From: Streptomyces sp. AV19
GTDB taxonomy: Bacteria; Actinomycetota; Actinomycetes; Streptomycetales; Streptomycetaceae
Assembly (NCBI RefSeq): GCF_015999245.1
Contig: NZ_JAEAMR010000010.1
Location: forward strand, 167,620-202,204
Direction of reading: 5' to 3'
Length of the DNA: 34,585 nt
Shown: positions 33,255 to 34,585 of the stretch, piece by piece
Layout: the number at the start of each line of letters is the position of its first letter
Position numbering within the stretch: position 1 is the first letter of the stretch
Notes under the pieces: model-generated
The model's input: only the letters and a program-made list of their open reading frames with translations
Databases searched by the model: none
What the model was told of the DNA's origin: nothing
Program-made: the position numbers and the translations under genes

Positions 33255-33298
33255 GAGCGGTTACCCGCTCTTCGTCGAGCGGCCGCCCGCTCTTCGCC
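33255..33298. repeat. Two tandem 22-base dyad units in the tkt leader
   Basis: Units at 33255-33276 and 33277-33298 (18 of 22 positions equal). Each contains GAGCGG-N4-CCGCTC (33255-33270 and 33277-33292). The 22-base period is two helical turns. The location is just downstream of the predicted tkt start, so they would form two hairpins in the leader RNA or serve as paired operators. Confidence 0.7.
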
Positions 33299-33303
33299 GT
33301 GGC

Positions 33304-33329
33304 AACCGGCGCGCGGCCGGAATGATTCC
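33304..33329 (-). promoter_or_regulatory. Sigma-R-type promoter candidate for the tkt operon
   Basis: On the minus strand GGAAT (33329-33325), exactly 18 bases, GTT (33306-33304), a full match to GGAAT-N18-GTT. The predicted start is near 33297, giving a 5' leader of about 175 bases. GGAAT is half of an 11-base palindrome GGAATGATTCC (33319-33329). Confidence 0.5.
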
Positions 33330-33558
33330 CCTTTGGCAGGTAGTGGCCATATGTCCAGCGTGGGGTGAGTCGACGGAGCCCGCCTCCCGAGCGGTGCCGG
33401 GGGAGCGGCGCGGGGCCCGTCCGCCCCCGCCCAACACGACCCACCCCGGCGGAGGCCGTGCCACGCCCTGCGTCTAGAGTGGCTTGGTACGCGCAAGTCT
33501 TCCCCGGTCGCACGAGGGCCGGATGTGCTTGCTGGCCTTATCTCTGTCAGGGGTGTGC

Positions 33559-34503
33559 GTGACGGCCGTCGAATCCCGTCCTGCGGGGGTCCTCGCCGCC
33601 GAAAGTCCCAAACACAGGCCGTTCGGGGCCCGTGTCAAGGCTTTCGTGGCGCTGACGAAGCCGCGCGTCATCGAGCTTCTGCTGATGACGACGGTCCCGG
33701 TGATGTTCCTCGCCGCAGAGGGCGTCCCGGACCTGTGGCTCGTCCTGGCCACCTGCGTCGGTGGCTACCTCTCCGCCGGTGGCGCGGGCGCGTTCAACAT
33801 GTACTACGACCGTGACATCGACGCGATGATGGACCGGACCTCCCAGCGACCGCTGGTGACCGGCATGGTCTCGCCGCGCGAGTGCCTGGTCTTCGCCGCG
33901 GCGCTCACCGTCGGCTCGACCGTCTGGTTCTGGTTCCTGGTCAACCCCCTGTCGGCGGTGCTCTCGCTCGGTGCCTCGCTCTTCTACACCGTCGTCTACA
34001 CGATGATCCTCAAGCGCCGGACCACGCAGAACATCGTGTGGGGCGGCATCGCGGGCTGCCTGCCGGTCCTCATCGGCTGGTCCGCGGTGAAGAACGAGGT
34101 CTCCTGGGCCTCGGTCATCCTCTTCCTCGTCATCTTCTTCTGGACGCCGCCGCACTACTGGCCGCTGTCGATGAAGGTGAAGGACGACTACGAGCGGGTC
34201 GGCGTGCCGATGCTGCCGGTCGTCGCGGGCAACAAGGTCGTCGCGCGGCAGATCGTCCTCTACAGCTGGGTGATGGTCGCCGTCTCCCTGCTGCTGACCC
34301 CGCTGGGCTACACCGGCTGGTTCTACACGGTCGTGGCGGTGGCCTGCGGAGCTCTCTGGCTGAAGGAGGCGCACGCGCTCCAGGCGCGGGCGAAGGCCGG
34401 GATCACCGGGGCGAAGCTGAAGGAGATGCGGCTGTTCCACTGGTCGATCACGTACGTCTCGCTGCTGTTCACGGCGGTCGCGATCGATCCGTTCCTGCGG
34501 TAG
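33559..34503 (+). CDS. ctaB: Protoheme IX farnesyltransferase (haem O synthase)
   Basis: 314 aa integral membrane UbiA-family prenyltransferase adding a farnesyl group to haem B to give haem O for the aa3/bo3-type oxidase. GTG at 33559 is chosen: AGGGG 5 bases upstream and the streptomycete N-terminus VTAVESRPAGVL. Upstream in-frame codons from 33484 add non-conserved residues. The prenyl-diphosphate/Mg site Asn80-x3-Asp84-x3-Asp88 (NMYYDRDID) and following DRTSQRPLVTG are intact, as are YTMILKRRTTQNIVWGGIAG near 154 and FFWTPPHYWPLSMKVKDDYERVGVPMLP near 193-220. About nine transmembrane helices. The last 82 bases of the window contain no gene I can support. Confidence 0.96.
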   Translation: MTAVESRPAGVLAAESPKHRPFGARVKAFVALTKPRVIELLLMTTVPVMFLAAEGVPDLWLVLATCVGGYLSAGGAGAFNMYYDRDIDAMMDRTSQRPLVTGMVSPRECLVFAAALTVGSTVWFWFLVNPLSAVLSLGASLFYTVVYTMILKRRTTQNIVWGGIAGCLPVLIGWSAVKNEVSWASVILFLVIFFWTPPHYWPLSMKVKDDYERVGVPMLPVVAGNKVVARQIVLYSWVMVAVSLLLTPLGYTGWFYTVVAVACGALWLKEAHALQARAKAGITGAKLKEMRLFHWSITYVSLLFTAVAIDPFLR

Positions 34504-34585
34504 CTGCTTGGCAGTACGTGCGGTATGCGTACGGGCGGCGCGGGTAGCGCCAGACCGGCGGAGGCCGCGACGAGCACGACGAGCG

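Larger units (their letters stand above)
33123..33558. other. Divergent intergenic region tkt / ctaB
   Basis: 436 bases without a supported gene; the short open frames here overlap each other, match no family and lack ribosome-binding sites. It holds the sigma-R-like promoter for tkt (33304-33329), two tandem dyads (33255-33298), and on the plus side a weak TAGAGT -10-like box (33475-33480) for ctaB. Confidence 0.6.

Noticed and set aside
33147..33477. Small open frames between tkt and ctaB
   Set aside because: Overlapping frames on both strands, no conserved motif, no convincing ribosome-binding site, and the region holds promoter-like signals instead.
33484..33558. N-terminal extension of ctaB from GTG 33484
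   Set aside because: The added 25 residues are not part of the family N-terminus, while GTG 33559 has a well-spaced AGGGG.

Overview
The window is very GC-rich (roughly 70% or more) with strong G/C preference at third codon positions. It carries whiA, an RbpA-family gene, mycothiol-type enzymes, opcA next to zwf, and GTG/TTG starts. All of this points to a Streptomyces chromosome, core region. The order uvrA ... uvrC-rapZ-yvcK-whiA ... gap-pgk-tpiA-secG-pgi / pgl-opcA-zwf-tal-tkt / ctaB is, from memory, the same as the corresponding block of S. coelicolor. The window is therefore mostly conserved housekeeping DNA rather than an accessory island.

Layout. (1) 1-5.3 kb: the 3' part of a protein with an FtsK-like C-terminal region, a TerC-family membrane protein, then three minus-strand genes: an MFS transporter whose reading frame runs antisense into the TerC gene, an MBL-fold hydrolase and a mycothiol-dependent maleylpyruvate isomerase-family protein. 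(2) 5.5-9.2 kb: uvrA, a copy of a dispersed palindromic repeat, and a small exported Rieske protein. (3) 9.2-12 kb: a divergent unit with an HTH regulator on the minus strand and, on the plus strand, an exported papain-like (AvrRpt2/C70-type) cysteine peptidase coupled to a membrane-anchored exported protein of unknown function. (4) 12-17.2 kb: uvrC-(small ORF)-rapZ-yvcK-whiA, a tightly overlapping operon joining DNA repair, cell-wall/nucleotide signalling and sporulation control. (5) 17.4-20.3 kb: a large secreted M14 carboxypeptidase. (6) 20.4-26.3 kb: lower glycolysis (gap, pgk, tpiA), secG, an RbpA paralogue and pgi. (7) 26.5-33.1 kb on the minus strand: the pentose phosphate operon tkt-tal-zwf-opcA-pgl. 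(8) 33.6-34.5 kb: ctaB (haem O synthase).

How the parts work together. gap/pgk/tpiA/pgi and tkt/tal/zwf/opcA/pgl are convergent and share glucose-6-phosphate, fructose-6-phosphate and glyceraldehyde-3-phosphate. They meet at an intergenic region of nested inverted repeats (26276-26523). Both pgi and tkt are preceded by exact matches to the sigma-R promoter consensus GGAAT-N18-GTT, which suggests that both arms respond to thiol-oxidative stress and supply NADPH. uvrC starts directly downstream of a textbook LexA-independent DNA-damage promoter (TTGTCAGTG-N8-TAGGGT) and would be leaderless; the MBL-fold gene has a similar arrangement.

The least characterised unit is the regulator / papain-like peptidase / anchored protein trio at 9.26-11.95 kb. 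The regulatory signals described here are read by eye and need expression data. No tRNA, rRNA, CRISPR array, transposase or prophage gene was seen.
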